In this document: piece after piece, positions 53,685-63,009 of the stretch | Layout of the letters: every line of letters starts with the position of its first letter | Numbering within the stretch: position 1 is the first letter of the stretch | Assembly (NCBI RefSeq): GCF_001005825.1 | Contig: NZ_LBHV01000004.1 | Location: forward strand, 434,001-498,000 | Direction: 5' to 3' | Origin: Rhizobium sp. LC145 | GTDB lineage: Bacteria; Pseudomonadota; Alphaproteobacteria; Rhizobiales; Rhizobiaceae | DNA: 64,000 nt | The notes under the pieces: generated by a model | What the model saw: the letters and a program-made list of their open reading frames with translations, nothing else | The model's database searches: none | What the model was told of the DNA's origin: nothing | Position numbers and translations under genes: made by a program

Positions 53685-54631
53685 TGCGCTCCGGCCCTCA
53701 AACGGGGATCGACCACCAGATATGCAAGATCGACCAGGAAGTTCACGAGGATCACGAGGGCGGAGAAGAATAGCACCACATCCTGCATGACGATCACGTC
53801 GCGCTGTGAGAGTGCCTGATAGGCCAGACGGCCGAGCCCCGGCAGGTTGAAGACGTTCTCGACCAGCACCGCGCCGGCGATCAGGAAGGTGAATTGCAGG
53901 CCGAGAATGGTAATCACCGGTATCAGCGCGTTCGGCATCGCATGGCGCCAAAGAGCAGCGCTCTCGCTGATGCCCTTGCCGCGCGCGGTGCGCACGAAGT
54001 CCTCGTTCATCACTTCCAGCACCGCCGAGCGGGTGACGCGCGTCAGCACGCCCGCCTGCGGGAGGGCAAGGGCGATCGCCGGCAGCAGCAGCGCTTTCAG
54101 TGCCGGAACGAACCCAGCGCTCCAGCCGGGGAAACCGCCAGCCGGCATCCAGCCGAGCGTGGTGGAGAAGAGAATGATAAGGAGCAGACCGACGAAGAAG
54201 GCCGGCACGGCGATACCGACATGCGAGAAGAGACCGGCGAGAAGATCGACCGCGCCGTTGCGATGCCGGGCGGCCTGTACGCCGAGCGGAATGGCTATCG
54301 CTATGGAAATGAGGATCGCCATCAACGCGAGCGGCAGCGTGACCGCAAGCCGCTCCGCGATCAGTCCCGCGACCGGCACGCCATAGGTATAGGACTGGCC
54401 GAGATCGCCCTGGAACACGCCCGCAAGCCAGGCGAGGTAACGGACGGGCAGCGGTTGATCGAGGCCGAGCTCTTTCTGGAGCGCGGCAAGCGTTTCCGGG
54501 CTCGCAGAGGTGCCGAGCATGATCGCAGCCGGATCGCCGGGCAGCAGGTCCATGACCAGGAAGATCAGCAGCGAAACGACCAGCAGGGTAACGGCGAGGC
54601 TTAAAATTCGGCGGAGGAGGACGGAGATCAT
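53681..54631 (-). CDS. Peptide-type ABC permease (DppB type), second system
   Basis: The product is 316 residues with the DppB pattern: MISVLLRRILSLAVTLLVVS first helix, PGDPAAIMLG segment and docking loop EDFVRTARGKGISESAALWR. The start is the ATG of MISVLL; ribosome site weak. A repeat-filled gap of 311 nt separates it from the binding-protein gene upstream. No ATPase genes follow, so it must borrow those at 56.6-58.2 kb or others. Confidence 0.88.
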   Translation of the reverse strand: MISVLLRRILSLAVTLLVVSLLIFLVMDLLPGDPAAIMLGTSASPETLAALQKELGLDQPLPVRYLAWLAGVFQGDLGQSYTYGVPVAGLIAERLAVTLPLALMAILISIAIAIPLGVQAARHRNGAVDLLAGLFSHVGIAVPAFFVGLLLIILFSTTLGWMPAGGFPGWSAGFVPALKALLLPAIALALPQAGVLTRVTRSAVLEVMNEDFVRTARGKGISESAALWRHAMPNALIPVITILGLQFTFLIAGAVLVENVFNLPGLGRLAYQALSQRDVIVMQDVVLFFSALVILVNFLVDLAYLVVDPRLRAGAQ

Positions 54632-54639
54632 GCTTTGCC

Positions 54640-54735
54640 ATACCCCCTCTGCCCTGCCGGCTTGCCGGGGCCGAGCCACGTGTCTCGTCCCGCTCTTCGA
54701 GCCCCCCATAAGGGGGGAGAAAACTCGCGGCGCCG
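54640..54735. repeat. Intergenic mosaic repeat (copy 5a)
   Basis: The left end CCCCCTCTGCCCTGCCGGC matches copies 1 and 4. The internal GAGCCACGTGTCTCGTCCCG module matches the inside of copy 2 (7786-7807), and GGGGGGAGAAAACTCGCGGC matches copy 4. This is a mosaic of modules from both subtypes. Confidence 0.75.
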
Positions 54736-54774
54736 TCTCAGCCCGATTGAGACTCCAACGGTGCGGCAGGTGCC

Positions 54775-54902
54775 CACCTCCCCCTTGAGGGGGGAGGTCG
54801 CCGCGTAGCGGCGGGTGGGGGTGAACTCAAAACCTCGTGACCGCTGAGGATTGTCACCCCACCCCGGAGCTTCGCTCCGACCCTCCCCCTCAAGGGGAGG
54901 GC
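54775..54902. repeat. Intergenic mosaic repeat (copy 5b, second subtype)
   Basis: CACCTCCCCCTTGAGGGGGG through GTCGCCGCGTAGCGGCGGGTGG to CCCTCCCCCTCAAGGGGAGG closely matches copy 2 at 7672-7835. It shares GCTTCGCTCCGACCCTCCCC with copy 3. Together with copy 5a it fills the gap between the binding-protein and permease genes. Confidence 0.82.
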
Positions 54903-54942
54903 GAGCCGCCGCAATCACCCCGCTTCGCTCCATCACACAGGC

Positions 54943-56469
54943 TCACTCTTCCCAATAAACCTCGGTGAGCACGTTGGAGGGAATGGGCTCGTTTTCCCAA
55001 AGCCCCTTCACCTTCCCATCCCAGATGCCGAGCTTGGGCATGACGAAGAGGAAGAGCGCCGGCACGTCGTTCGCGAGAATCGTCTGCGCCTCGCCGTAGA
55101 GCTTTTCCTGTTCCGTGGGATCGGCGGTCAGCTCCACCTTCTTCAGGACGTCGCCGAAAGCCGGGTTCTTGTAGTTGAAGTAATAAGGATCGCGGGCATA
55201 GATATCGATATCCATCGGCTCGGCATGGGCCACGATGGTCATGTCGTAATCGGCCGCCTTCAGCACGTCCGCCACCCATTTGGCCGGGAACTCGGTGGTC
55301 TCGATGTTCATCGTCACGCCGATTTCCGCCAGCATCGCCTGCAGCACCTGCGAGGTGCGCTGCGCATAGGCCATCTGCGGCGTCTTGATGGTGAAGGTGA
55401 AGCCGTCCGGATAACCGGCCTCCTCCAGCAGGGCCTTCGCCTTTTCCGGATCGTAAGGGTAGGTCCCGGTGAGATCGATATAGCCGCGATCGTTCGGCGT
55501 GTAATGGCTGCCGATCGGCGTGCCGTAGCCGGACCATGCGCCTTCCACGACGCCGGCGCGATCGACCGCCATCATCAACGCCTGGCGCACGCGCTTGTCG
55601 TCGAAGGGCTTGCGGGCATTGTTCATGCCGGCGACGACCTTGAGCTCCGTATTGCCGATCACCGTGACGAGGCGGCTGTCGCCCTCGAAGGAGCTGACGA
55701 GTTCTGGTGCGGCAAATTCCGGAAAGGCGTCGACATCCCCTGCCTTCAAGGCCGCGGCCTGGGCCTGCGGATCGCCGATGAAGCGGAAGGTGGCCGCTTC
55801 CAGTTTCACCGCCACATCCTTGTTCCAGTAATCTGGATTTTTCGCGAGTTCGACCTTGTCGCCCTTGGCCCAATTGACGAACCTGAACGGACCGGTGCCG
55901 ACGGGTGCCGTCTTGTTGTTCTCGGCCGATTTCGGCGCAACCATGCTGGAGGACGGCCAGCCCAGCCAATAGAGCAGGCTGCCGGCCGGTTCCTTGAGTT
56001 TCAGAACCAGCGTTGCCGGATCGGGCATTTCCACCGCGTCGATCGACGCGAAATAACGCTTCTGAGGATTGACGGAATCCGCTCCTCGGGCGCGATCGAT
56101 CGAGAACTTAGCGACGGAGGAATCGAAAGCCTCGCCATCGTGGAATTTCACGCCCTGACGCAGCTTGAAGGTATAGGTCTTGCCGTCCGGAGAAATCTCC
56201 CAGCTTTCGGCAAGCTGTGGCTGTACCTTGCCGTCGCGGTCGATGGTCGTCAGCCCTTCGAAAATGTTCTGCCAGGTCACCTGCCCGATCGCCACCGGCG
56301 CGGCTATGGTCGGATCGAGGCCCGCAGGCTCGATCGTCATGCCGAGCGTCAGCGTGGTCTTCGGCGCCGCTTCGGCCATGCCGTGGCCGGAGAAGATCAA
56401 TCCCGCCGCAAGCGCCGCTCCCAAGAGCACGCGCCGCGAACATGAAATGCTGCCGATAACCCCTGCCAT
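54943..56469 (-). CDS. Peptide-type ABC substrate-binding protein, second system
   Basis: The product is 508 residues of family 5. The N-terminus SCSRRVLLGAALAAGLIFSG looks like a twin-arginine (Tat) signal with cleavage near AEA. The motif VKFHDGEAFDSSVAKFSIDRA marks the family. The start is the ATG of MAGVIGS after GGGGAG, and longer readings have no support. It is 119 nt downstream of the ATPase pair and likely shares it. Confidence 0.88.
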   Translation of the reverse strand: MAGVIGSISCSRRVLLGAALAAGLIFSGHGMAEAAPKTTLTLGMTIEPAGLDPTIAAPVAIGQVTWQNIFEGLTTIDRDGKVQPQLAESWEISPDGKTYTFKLRQGVKFHDGEAFDSSVAKFSIDRARGADSVNPQKRYFASIDAVEMPDPATLVLKLKEPAGSLLYWLGWPSSSMVAPKSAENNKTAPVGTGPFRFVNWAKGDKVELAKNPDYWNKDVAVKLEAATFRFIGDPQAQAAALKAGDVDAFPEFAAPELVSSFEGDSRLVTVIGNTELKVVAGMNNARKPFDDKRVRQALMMAVDRAGVVEGAWSGYGTPIGSHYTPNDRGYIDLTGTYPYDPEKAKALLEEAGYPDGFTFTIKTPQMAYAQRTSQVLQAMLAEIGVTMNIETTEFPAKWVADVLKAADYDMTIVAHAEPMDIDIYARDPYYFNYKNPAFGDVLKKVELTADPTEQEKLYGEAQTILANDVPALFLFVMPKLGIWDGKVKGLWENEPIPSNVLTEVYWEE

Positions 56470-56588
56470 GCCCGTCAGTCTCCCCTGGTGAAGATGTCGC
56501 CCGTCTTGTGCCATCGGCATCCGATCACACGGATTATGGTCATTTCGCAGGTGCACACAACGTGAAAATTGTACGCGCCCATCGCCGG

Positions 56589-57338
56589 TCAACCGCGGCG
56601 GAAACCCTCGCTGGCGACAAGCAGACGATGCGTATAATCGGCTGAAAAGGCCCGTTTTTCCAAGGCCTCCACCGGCATCGTCTCGACGACTTCTCCGCCC
56701 TTCATCACCGCCAGCCGCTCGCACATATGGCTCACGACACCGAGATCGTGGCTGACCATCACGAAGGTCAGGTTCCGGTCGCGCCGCGCCTGTTCCAGAA
56801 GGTTGAGAATTTCCGCCTGGATCGACGCGTCGAGCGCCGAAGTTGGCTCGTCGAGAAGCAGGATTTTCGGCTCCAGAATGAGCGCTCGAGCGATTGCGAT
56901 GCGCTGTCGTTGACCGCCGGAAAGCTGATGCGAATAGCGGAAACGGAAGCCGTTGCCGAGGCCAACCTCGTCGAGCGCGCGGGCGATACGTACATCGATA
57001 TCGGAAAAGCCGTGGATGAGAAGCGGCTCCAGAAGCAGCCGGTCCACCGTCTGCCGCGGATGGAGCGAGCCATAGGGATCCTGAAAGACCATCTGGACGG
57101 TTCGGTAGAACTCTTTGTCTCGCTTGCGGCCGGAGTAATTCCTGCCGCTCACAGTGAGCGAGCCTTCGTCAAAGCCGACGAGACCGGCAATGGCACGCAG
57201 GAGAGTCGACTTGCCGGAACCGGATTCCCCGACGATGCCGAAGGACTCGCCTTGGCCGACATCGACGCTCACGCGTTTCAGCGCGGTGAAATCCTCAAAA
57301 GTCACGACCATGTTTCGGACGGAAAGCGCCTGGCTCAT
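56589..57338 (-). CDS. Peptide-type ABC ATPase (DppF type)
   Basis: The product is 249 residues with Walker [14 protein letters not shown], signature [16 protein letters not shown], Walker [13 protein letters not shown] and switch SHDLGVV. It lacks the usual C-terminal oligopeptide/dipeptide extension, so it is shorter than typical DppF. It starts with ATGA overlap on the DppD-type gene and forms the ATPase pair with it. Confidence 0.9.
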   Translation of the reverse strand: MSQALSVRNMVVTFEDFTALKRVSVDVGQGESFGIVGESGSGKSTLLRAIAGLVGFDEGSLTVSGRNYSGRKRDKEFYRTVQMVFQDPYGSLHPRQTVDRLLLEPLLIHGFSDIDVRIARALDEVGLGNGFRFRYSHQLSGGQRQRIAIARALILEPKILLLDEPTSALDASIQAEILNLLEQARRDRNLTFVMVSHDLGVVSHMCERLAVMKGGEVVETMPVEALEKRAFSADYTHRLLVASEGFRRG

Positions 57339-58174
57339 GCGGCCCACTCCGGCTTGCGTTCGAGGACCGGCAGCGGGTGGCGGTCGGAGCCGATCTGCGG
57401 CAGGCAGTTCAGGAGACCCTGCGTATAGGGATGCTTCGCGCTGGCGAGATCGGCCGAGGGCAGTTCTTCGACAACTTTACCCGCATACATGACGATCACC
57501 CGGTCGCAGAAGGAGGAGACGAGGCGCAGGTCGTGCGAGATGAAGATCAGCCCCATGCCGCGCTCGGCCACCAGCTTGTCGAGGATCGAGAGCACTTCGA
57601 GCTGCACGGTGACGTCGAGCGCCGAGGTCGGCTCGTCGGCGATCAGCAGTTCCGGCCCGCAGATCAGCATCATCGCGATCATCGCGCGCTGGCCCATGCC
57701 GCCGGAAACCTCGTGCGGATAGAGATCGAAGACGCGCTCCGGATCGCGGATCTGCACCGCCTCCAGCATGGAAAGGGTTCGGGCTCTCGCTTCCGCGTGA
57801 GTGATCTTTTCGTGCTGGCGAAGCGCCTCGATGATCTGCCGGCCGATGGTCATCACCGGGTTCAGCGAATATTTCGGGTCCTGGAGGATCATCGCGATCC
57901 GCCTACCCCGCAGCGCCCGCCTTTGCCTGACGCCGGCCGAAAGCAGGTCGATGCCGTCGAAGGCGAGCCTGTTCGCCGTGATCTTCGCGTGGCCGGGCGT
58001 GAGCCCCATGATGGCCCGACCCGTCTGCGATTTGCCGGAGCCGCTCTCGCCGACGATGCCGAGCCGTTCCTTGCCGAGCGTGAACGAGACGCCGCGCACG
58101 GCCTGCACCTCTCCGGTGCGGGTCGGAAAAGTGACGCGCAAGTCATCGACCGTCAGAAGCGGGGTTACGGTCAT
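57335..58174 (-). CDS. Peptide-type ABC ATPase (DppD type)
   Basis: The product is 279 residues with Walker [14 protein letters not shown], signature [15 protein letters not shown] (Arg normally found at the Gly position of MRQR is replaced: MGQR), Walker [13 protein letters not shown] and a short C-terminal extension. The start is the ATG overlapping the DppC-type stop by 4 nt. It energises the neighbouring permeases together with the DppF-type protein. Confidence 0.9.
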   Translation of the reverse strand: MTVTPLLTVDDLRVTFPTRTGEVQAVRGVSFTLGKERLGIVGESGSGKSQTGRAIMGLTPGHAKITANRLAFDGIDLLSAGVRQRRALRGRRIAMILQDPKYSLNPVMTIGRQIIEALRQHEKITHAEARARTLSMLEAVQIRDPERVFDLYPHEVSGGMGQRAMIAMMLICGPELLIADEPTSALDVTVQLEVLSILDKLVAERGMGLIFISHDLRLVSSFCDRVIVMYAGKVVEELPSADLASAKHPYTQGLLNCLPQIGSDRHPLPVLERKPEWAA

Positions 58175-59103
58175 TGGCCTGCCTCCTTCGGGTCGAGCGC
58201 ATCGCGCAGCCCGTCGCCGAGAAGGTTGAAGCCGAGGCTGACGATCAGGATCGCCGCACCCGGCATGGCAGCCACCCACCATTGGTCGAGGATGAAGCGG
58301 CGGCCGGAAGCGATCATCGCGCCCCATTCGGGAAGCGGCGGCTGCGCGCCGAGGCCGAGGAAGCCGAGGCCCGCCGCCGTCAGAATGATGCCCGCCATGT
58401 CGAGCGTCACGCGCACGATCAGCGACGACAGGCAGAGCGGCATGACATGGCGCAGGACAATGCGGAAGGGCGAGGCGCCCATCAGTTGAACAGCCGCGAT
58501 GAATTCCGAATTGCGAAAGGTCATGGTTTCCGCCCGCGCGATACGGGCATAAGGCGGCCAGGAGGTGACGGCGATCGCCAGGACCGCGTTCTCGATGCCG
58601 GGTCCCAGCGCGGCGACCAGAGCCAGCGCCAGCACGAGCTTCGGGAAGGCGAGGAAGATATCGGTGATGCGCATCAGGATCGCATCGACCCAGCCGCCGG
58701 CATAGCCGGAAACCGTACCGACGATGAGGCCGACGGGAGCAGCGATGATCGCCACCAGCACGACAACGAACAGGGTGAGCCGCGAACCGTGAATGAGGCG
58801 CGAGAGGATATCGCGGCCCTGATCGTCGGTGCCGAGCAGATAGCCCGCAGTACCGGGCGGCAGCAGACGAGCATTGCGCAGGTCGCCCTGCACCGGATCG
58901 TGCGGCGCGAGCACATTCGCGAAAGCCGCAACGAAGAGCAGGCCGATGATGATCGCAAGCCCGAGAAGCGCCAGCCGGTTTTCCGAAAAGCGCCGCCAGA
59001 TGACATAGGCTCTTCCGAGGCGCGCCTGCTTGCGCGAGGCGGGGCGATCGGAAAGCAGCCACTCGCGGCTATACGGTTTGGGTGAGGTTTCAGCAATGCT
59101 CAT
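58171..59103 (-). CDS. Peptide-type ABC permease (DppC type), first system
   Basis: The product is 310 residues: N-terminal cytoplasmic segment of about 45 residues, six helices, the LLGTDDQGRDILSRLIHGSR motif and docking loop SEFIAAVQLMGASPFRIVLRH. The start overlaps the DppB-type stop (ATGA). Longer readings extend out of frame into that gene. Confidence 0.9.
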   Translation of the reverse strand: MSIAETSPKPYSREWLLSDRPASRKQARLGRAYVIWRRFSENRLALLGLAIIIGLLFVAAFANVLAPHDPVQGDLRNARLLPPGTAGYLLGTDDQGRDILSRLIHGSRLTLFVVVLVAIIAAPVGLIVGTVSGYAGGWVDAILMRITDIFLAFPKLVLALALVAALGPGIENAVLAIAVTSWPPYARIARAETMTFRNSEFIAAVQLMGASPFRIVLRHVMPLCLSSLIVRVTLDMAGIILTAAGLGFLGLGAQPPLPEWGAMIASGRRFILDQWWVAAMPGAAILIVSLGFNLLGDGLRDALDPKEAGQ

Positions 59104-60167
59104 CGGCTGCGCGTCCTGGGATCGAGCGTCCGGTAGAGAAGATCGGACAGGAGATTGATGCCGACGAAGACCGCACCGATGACGATCGTTCCACCAAGCA
59201 CCGCGTTCATGTCGGCGTTCTGCAGCGAATTGGTGATGTAGAGGCCGAGCCCCGGCCAGGAGAAGATCGTCTCCGTCAGCACCGAGCCTTCGAGCAACCC
59301 GGCATAGGAAAGCGCGATCACCGTCACCAGCGGCACGGCGGCATTGCGCAGCGCGTGGAACCAGATGATGCGCGTCTCCGAAAGCCCCTTGGCGCGGGCA
59401 GCCACCACATATTCCTGGGAAAGCTCGTTCAGCATGAAGCTGCGCGTCATGCGGCTGATATAGGCGAGCGAGAAATAGCCGAGCAGCGAACCGGGCAGGA
59501 TGATGTGCCGGAAGAGGTCCCACAGCACGTCCCACTGACGCTGCCAGGCGGCGTCGATGAGGAAGAAGCCGGTGATCGGCGTGAACGTGTATTCGTAGAC
59601 GATATCGATGCGACCGGGATAGGCCACCCAGCGAAGCTTGGCATAGAACAGCACCAGCGTCAGCAGGCCGAGCCAGAAGATCGGCACGGAATAGCCGATG
59701 AGGCCGATCACTCGGACAATCTGATCGGCGATGCTGCCGCGCTTGACTGCGGCGAGTACGCCGAGCGGCACGCCGAACACCGCGCCGATGATGGTGCCGA
59801 TCGTGGCAAGCTCGATCGTCGCCGGAAAGACGCGCGCGATATCCGTCATCACCGGATTGGTGGTGAGCACGGACGTGCCGAAATCGCCGGAGAGTGCCTG
59901 TTTCACATAGATGTAGAACTGCTGGTAGAGCGGCAGATTAAGGCCGAGCTCTTCCCTCACCCGCTCCACCACGTGGTTGGGCGCCCGGTCGCCCACGATG
60001 GCGAGCGCCGGGTCGATGGGCACGACGCGGCCGATGAAGAAGGTGACGGCAAGCAGACCGAGAAAGGTCGTGACGACCGTCACCGCAAAACGCAGGACGG
60101 ACTTCGCGAAGGACGAGGCACGGCGCCGGTTGCGCCGTGTCGTCACCGATGTTTCAGGCAAGGTCAA
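59100..60167 (-). CDS. Peptide-type ABC permease (DppB type), first system
   Basis: The product is 355 residues with DppB features, VVPIDPALAIVGDRAPNHVV and docking loop QEYVVAARAKGLSETRIIWF. It has a basic N-terminal tail of about 20 residues. The start is taken as TTG 12 nt after the binding-protein stop, with a weak ribosome site; a nearby GTG is an alternative. It forms the channel with the DppC-type protein. Confidence 0.87.
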   Translation of the reverse strand: MTLPETSVTTRRNRRRASSFAKSVLRFAVTVVTTFLGLLAVTFFIGRVVPIDPALAIVGDRAPNHVVERVREELGLNLPLYQQFYIYVKQALSGDFGTSVLTTNPVMTDIARVFPATIELATIGTIIGAVFGVPLGVLAAVKRGSIADQIVRVIGLIGYSVPIFWLGLLTLVLFYAKLRWVAYPGRIDIVYEYTFTPITGFFLIDAAWQRQWDVLWDLFRHIILPGSLLGYFSLAYISRMTRSFMLNELSQEYVVAARAKGLSETRIIWFHALRNAAVPLVTVIALSYAGLLEGSVLTETIFSWPGLGLYITNSLQNADMNAVLGGTIVIGAVFVGINLLSDLLYRTLDPRTRSR

Positions 60168-60179
60168 GGAAGCTGCCCG

Positions 60180-61823
60180 CTATTCCTTGGAGACCTGATA
60201 GACGAAGTTGGTGTCGAAGCTCGGGCCGAGTTTGAAATCCTTGAGCTTCGAGGAATGGCCGGCCACTTCCGTCTGCTGGAAGACGATTACGAAGGGGCTG
60301 GTGGCGAGCACCTTGCGCTGCAGATCCTCATAGGTCGCCGCGCGCTTGGCGCTGTCCTTTTCCAGAAGCGCGCCCTTTGCCGCATCGCTGAGTTCGGCCG
60401 GAACGTCCCAGGCATTGCGCCATGCGAGCGTCTTGTTGGTGCCCTCGTCGGAATTGTCCGGGTTGATGGTGAAGGTCTCGGCATTCGAGTTCGGGTCGAA
60501 ATAGTCAGAGCCCCACTGGCCGATATAGATATCGTGCTGGCGGGCGCGGAACTTGGTCAGCGTCTGCTTTCCGTCGCCGGGGATGATCTCCAGCTTGATG
60601 CCGGCCTGGGCGAGCGTCTGTTGTACGCTTTCGGCAATGCCGGTGACCGGCTGCGTGTTGCGCACGTCCATGGTGACGGTGAAGCCGTCGGGAAGGCCCG
60701 CCTTCGCGAGCAGTTCCTTGGCCTTGGCGACGTCGAGCTTGTACGGCTTGTCTTCAAGCGCGCCGAGCTGCCCCTTCGGCAGGAAGGTCTGGTGGATTTC
60801 GCCGATGCCCTTGATGAGGGTCGCGCCGATCGCGTCATAGTCGACCAGATACTTGATGGCTTCGATGACTTCCGGTTTGGCGAGCGTCTCGTTCTTCTGG
60901 TTGAGGCTGAAATAGTAGATAGTGCCCTTGGGCGCCGAGGTGAGCGTGAAGCCCTCCTTCTTCGACACGGCGTCCATGTCGCCCGGCTCGAGGTTGCGGG
61001 CCACATCGATATCGCCGTTCTCCAGCGCCAGGCGCTGGCCGGCGCTTTCCTTCATGTGGCGGTAGATGACCCGCTTCAGCTTCGGCGCTTCGCCGAAATA
61101 GTTCGGGTTGGCTTCCAGCACGACCGCTTCGTTGGCGCGCCATGTCACCGTCTTGAAGGGACCGGAGCCGGCAAAACCGGTCTTGAGGAACGCGTTGCCG
61201 AAATCCGTGTCATACTTGTAGTCGTCGCTCGGCGTGACCGGCTTGGCGTTCTCCATGACCAATTTCTTGTCGACGACGGAAGCAACCGTCGAGGTCAGCA
61301 CGTTGAGAACGAAGCTCGGCGCGTATGCCTTGTCGACCGTAAGGGCAAAGGTGGTTTCATCGACGGCTTTCGCCTTCTCGGTCACGTTGTCGCCGGTAAG
61401 GCCGAACTGTGTGAGAAGGAAGGCGGGCGACTTGTCGAGCTTGATGGCGCGCTCGAAGGAAAATGCCACGTCCTCGGCGGTCAGCGGATTGCCGGAGGCG
61501 AATTTGAGGCCCGGCTTCAGCTTGAACGTATAGGTGAGACCATCGTCGGACACCGTCCAGCTATCGGCAAGCTCGCCGACTACTTCGGACGTCTTGTTGG
61601 GATCGAGGCGGACCAGAAGGTTATAGGTATTGGCGGTAACTTCCGCCGTGGAAAGCTCGAAGGCTTCGCCGGGGTCGAGCGAGATGATGTCATCGATGGC
61701 GAAACCCTCGACCAGCGTGTCGGCCGGCGTTTCGGCGAATGCCTGCGGCGAAGCCGCCAGCATCAGCGCAAGTGCTGCGCCGGTGGAAAGCACACGGAGC
61801 CGTTTGTTCAGCGAATTCATCAT
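60180..61823 (-). CDS. Peptide-type ABC substrate-binding protein, first system
   Basis: The product is 547 residues. The signal peptide (MMNSLNKRLRVLSTGAALAL, cleavage near AFAETP) is followed by the family 5 fold, with LKFASGNPLTAEDVAFSFERA near residue 105. It delivers its ligand to the permeases directly downstream. It follows the M19 dipeptidase gene by 43 nt, which suggests a peptide or D-amino-acid dipeptide ligand, but this is inference. Confidence 0.9.
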   Translation of the reverse strand: MMNSLNKRLRVLSTGAALALMLAASPQAFAETPADTLVEGFAIDDIISLDPGEAFELSTAEVTANTYNLLVRLDPNKTSEVVGELADSWTVSDDGLTYTFKLKPGLKFASGNPLTAEDVAFSFERAIKLDKSPAFLLTQFGLTGDNVTEKAKAVDETTFALTVDKAYAPSFVLNVLTSTVASVVDKKLVMENAKPVTPSDDYKYDTDFGNAFLKTGFAGSGPFKTVTWRANEAVVLEANPNYFGEAPKLKRVIYRHMKESAGQRLALENGDIDVARNLEPGDMDAVSKKEGFTLTSAPKGTIYYFSLNQKNETLAKPEVIEAIKYLVDYDAIGATLIKGIGEIHQTFLPKGQLGALEDKPYKLDVAKAKELLAKAGLPDGFTVTMDVRNTQPVTGIAESVQQTLAQAGIKLEIIPGDGKQTLTKFRARQHDIYIGQWGSDYFDPNSNAETFTINPDNSDEGTNKTLAWRNAWDVPAELSDAAKGALLEKDSAKRAATYEDLQRKVLATSPFVIVFQQTEVAGHSSKLKDFKLGPSFDTNFVYQVSKE

Positions 61824-61866
61824 GATCGTTCCCTTGTTTTTTTGAACTCTCGAATTTCCGGAGCGC

Positions 61867-62916
61867 CTATTCGTGCCAGGCCTTCCCCAAAACCCTCAGC
61901 CAGTTTTCCCGGCATAATTTCATCAGTTCCACGTCAGCGTATCCCGCACCCTTGAGAGCCGCAACCAGATTCTGATTGCCCGCCGCGTCCTGAATATCCT
62001 GCGGAATCGAGGCCCCGTCGAAGTCCGAACCAAGCGCTACATGGTCGATCCCCATGCGCTCGACCATGTAGTTCACATGGCGAACCATGTCGGAAAGCGG
62101 GGTCCCGACATCGTCTCGGCCGTCGGCCCTCAGCATGGTGACGGCGTAGTTGAGTCCGACAAGGCCACCGCTTTCACGGATCGCATCGAGCTGGCGGTCG
62201 GTAAGGTTGCGGGCGACCGGCGTCAGCGCGTGGGCATTGGAATGGCTGGCGATCAGCGGCTGGTCGGAGGTCTTGGCAACATCCCAGAACCCCCTCTCGG
62301 TGATGTGGGCGAGGTCGATCAGGATGCCGAGCCGGTTGCAGGCCTTCACGAGTTCGAAGCCGAGTTCGGTAAGTCCTGGCGCGGTATCCGGCGACATGGG
62401 ATAGGCGAAAGGCACTCCGTGGCCGAAGATATTGTGACGGCTCCAGACGGGGCCGAGCGACCGGAGGCCGGCGGCATGGAAAACTTCCAGCGCGGCGAGA
62501 TCGGGATCGATCGCCTCGCAGCCTTCCATGTGCATGACCGCGGCGAAGATGCCTTCTGCCATGGCCTTGCGGATATCGCGTGTCGAGCGGCAGAGCCGCC
62601 AGGCATTCGCCCGGTCGAGACGCAGCGCGATCGCCGCCATTTCGAGCGCGGTCGAGAGCGAAGGCCCATGCTCCAGCGGTGCGGCAAGCGGCGTCTCGTA
62701 ATGACCGTTCTCGTCGGGCTCCTTGAGAATGAGATCGCCCGAAGGCACATAGATGGCGCAGAGCCCGCCGGCGAGCCCGCCCGCCTTGGCGCGCGGCGCA
62801 TCGATATGGCCTGCGGGCGTACCGTTCATGAATTCCGCAACCGGATCGCCGCCAGCCTTCATGTTCCGCCAGAGCCGCAGAAGCACGTCGTTATGGCCGT
62901 CGAACACCAGTTCCAT
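61867..62916 (-). CDS. M19-family membrane-type dipeptidase
   Basis: The product is 349 residues of the renal dipeptidase family. Zinc-site segments are visible: FDGHNDVLLRL at the N-terminus, bridging Glu in MHMEGCEAI near residue 130, His in LIDLAHITERG and SHSNAHAL, and the Asp region GSDFDG near the end. It cleaves dipeptides, often those with D-residues. No signal peptide, so cytoplasmic. It is the first gene of the ABC operon. Confidence 0.92.
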   Translation of the reverse strand: MELVFDGHNDVLLRLWRNMKAGGDPVAEFMNGTPAGHIDAPRAKAGGLAGGLCAIYVPSGDLILKEPDENGHYETPLAAPLEHGPSLSTALEMAAIALRLDRANAWRLCRSTRDIRKAMAEGIFAAVMHMEGCEAIDPDLAALEVFHAAGLRSLGPVWSRHNIFGHGVPFAYPMSPDTAPGLTELGFELVKACNRLGILIDLAHITERGFWDVAKTSDQPLIASHSNAHALTPVARNLTDRQLDAIRESGGLVGLNYAVTMLRADGRDDVGTPLSDMVRHVNYMVERMGIDHVALGSDFDGASIPQDIQDAAGNQNLVAALKGAGYADVELMKLCRENWLRVLGKAWHE

Positions 62917-63009
62917 GAAAAGAGTCCCGATTATTGTGAAAGAAATCCGAGGTGAGCCGAAGCAGCGATCCTAACCGAGCTTCGCCTCTCTACAAGACAG
63001 AATCTCGGA

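Noticed and set aside
53685..54641. N-terminal extension of the DppC-type permease to about 590 residues
   Set aside because: The added part reads the DppB-type gene in the wrong frame. The ATGA overlap at 53681-53684 gives a natural start.
59082..61955. Very long plus-strand open frame (957 codons) opposite the binding protein and permease genes
   Set aside because: The opposite strand encodes recognisable ABC components with overlapping starts and stops. The plus-strand translation has no domain and no ribosome site.
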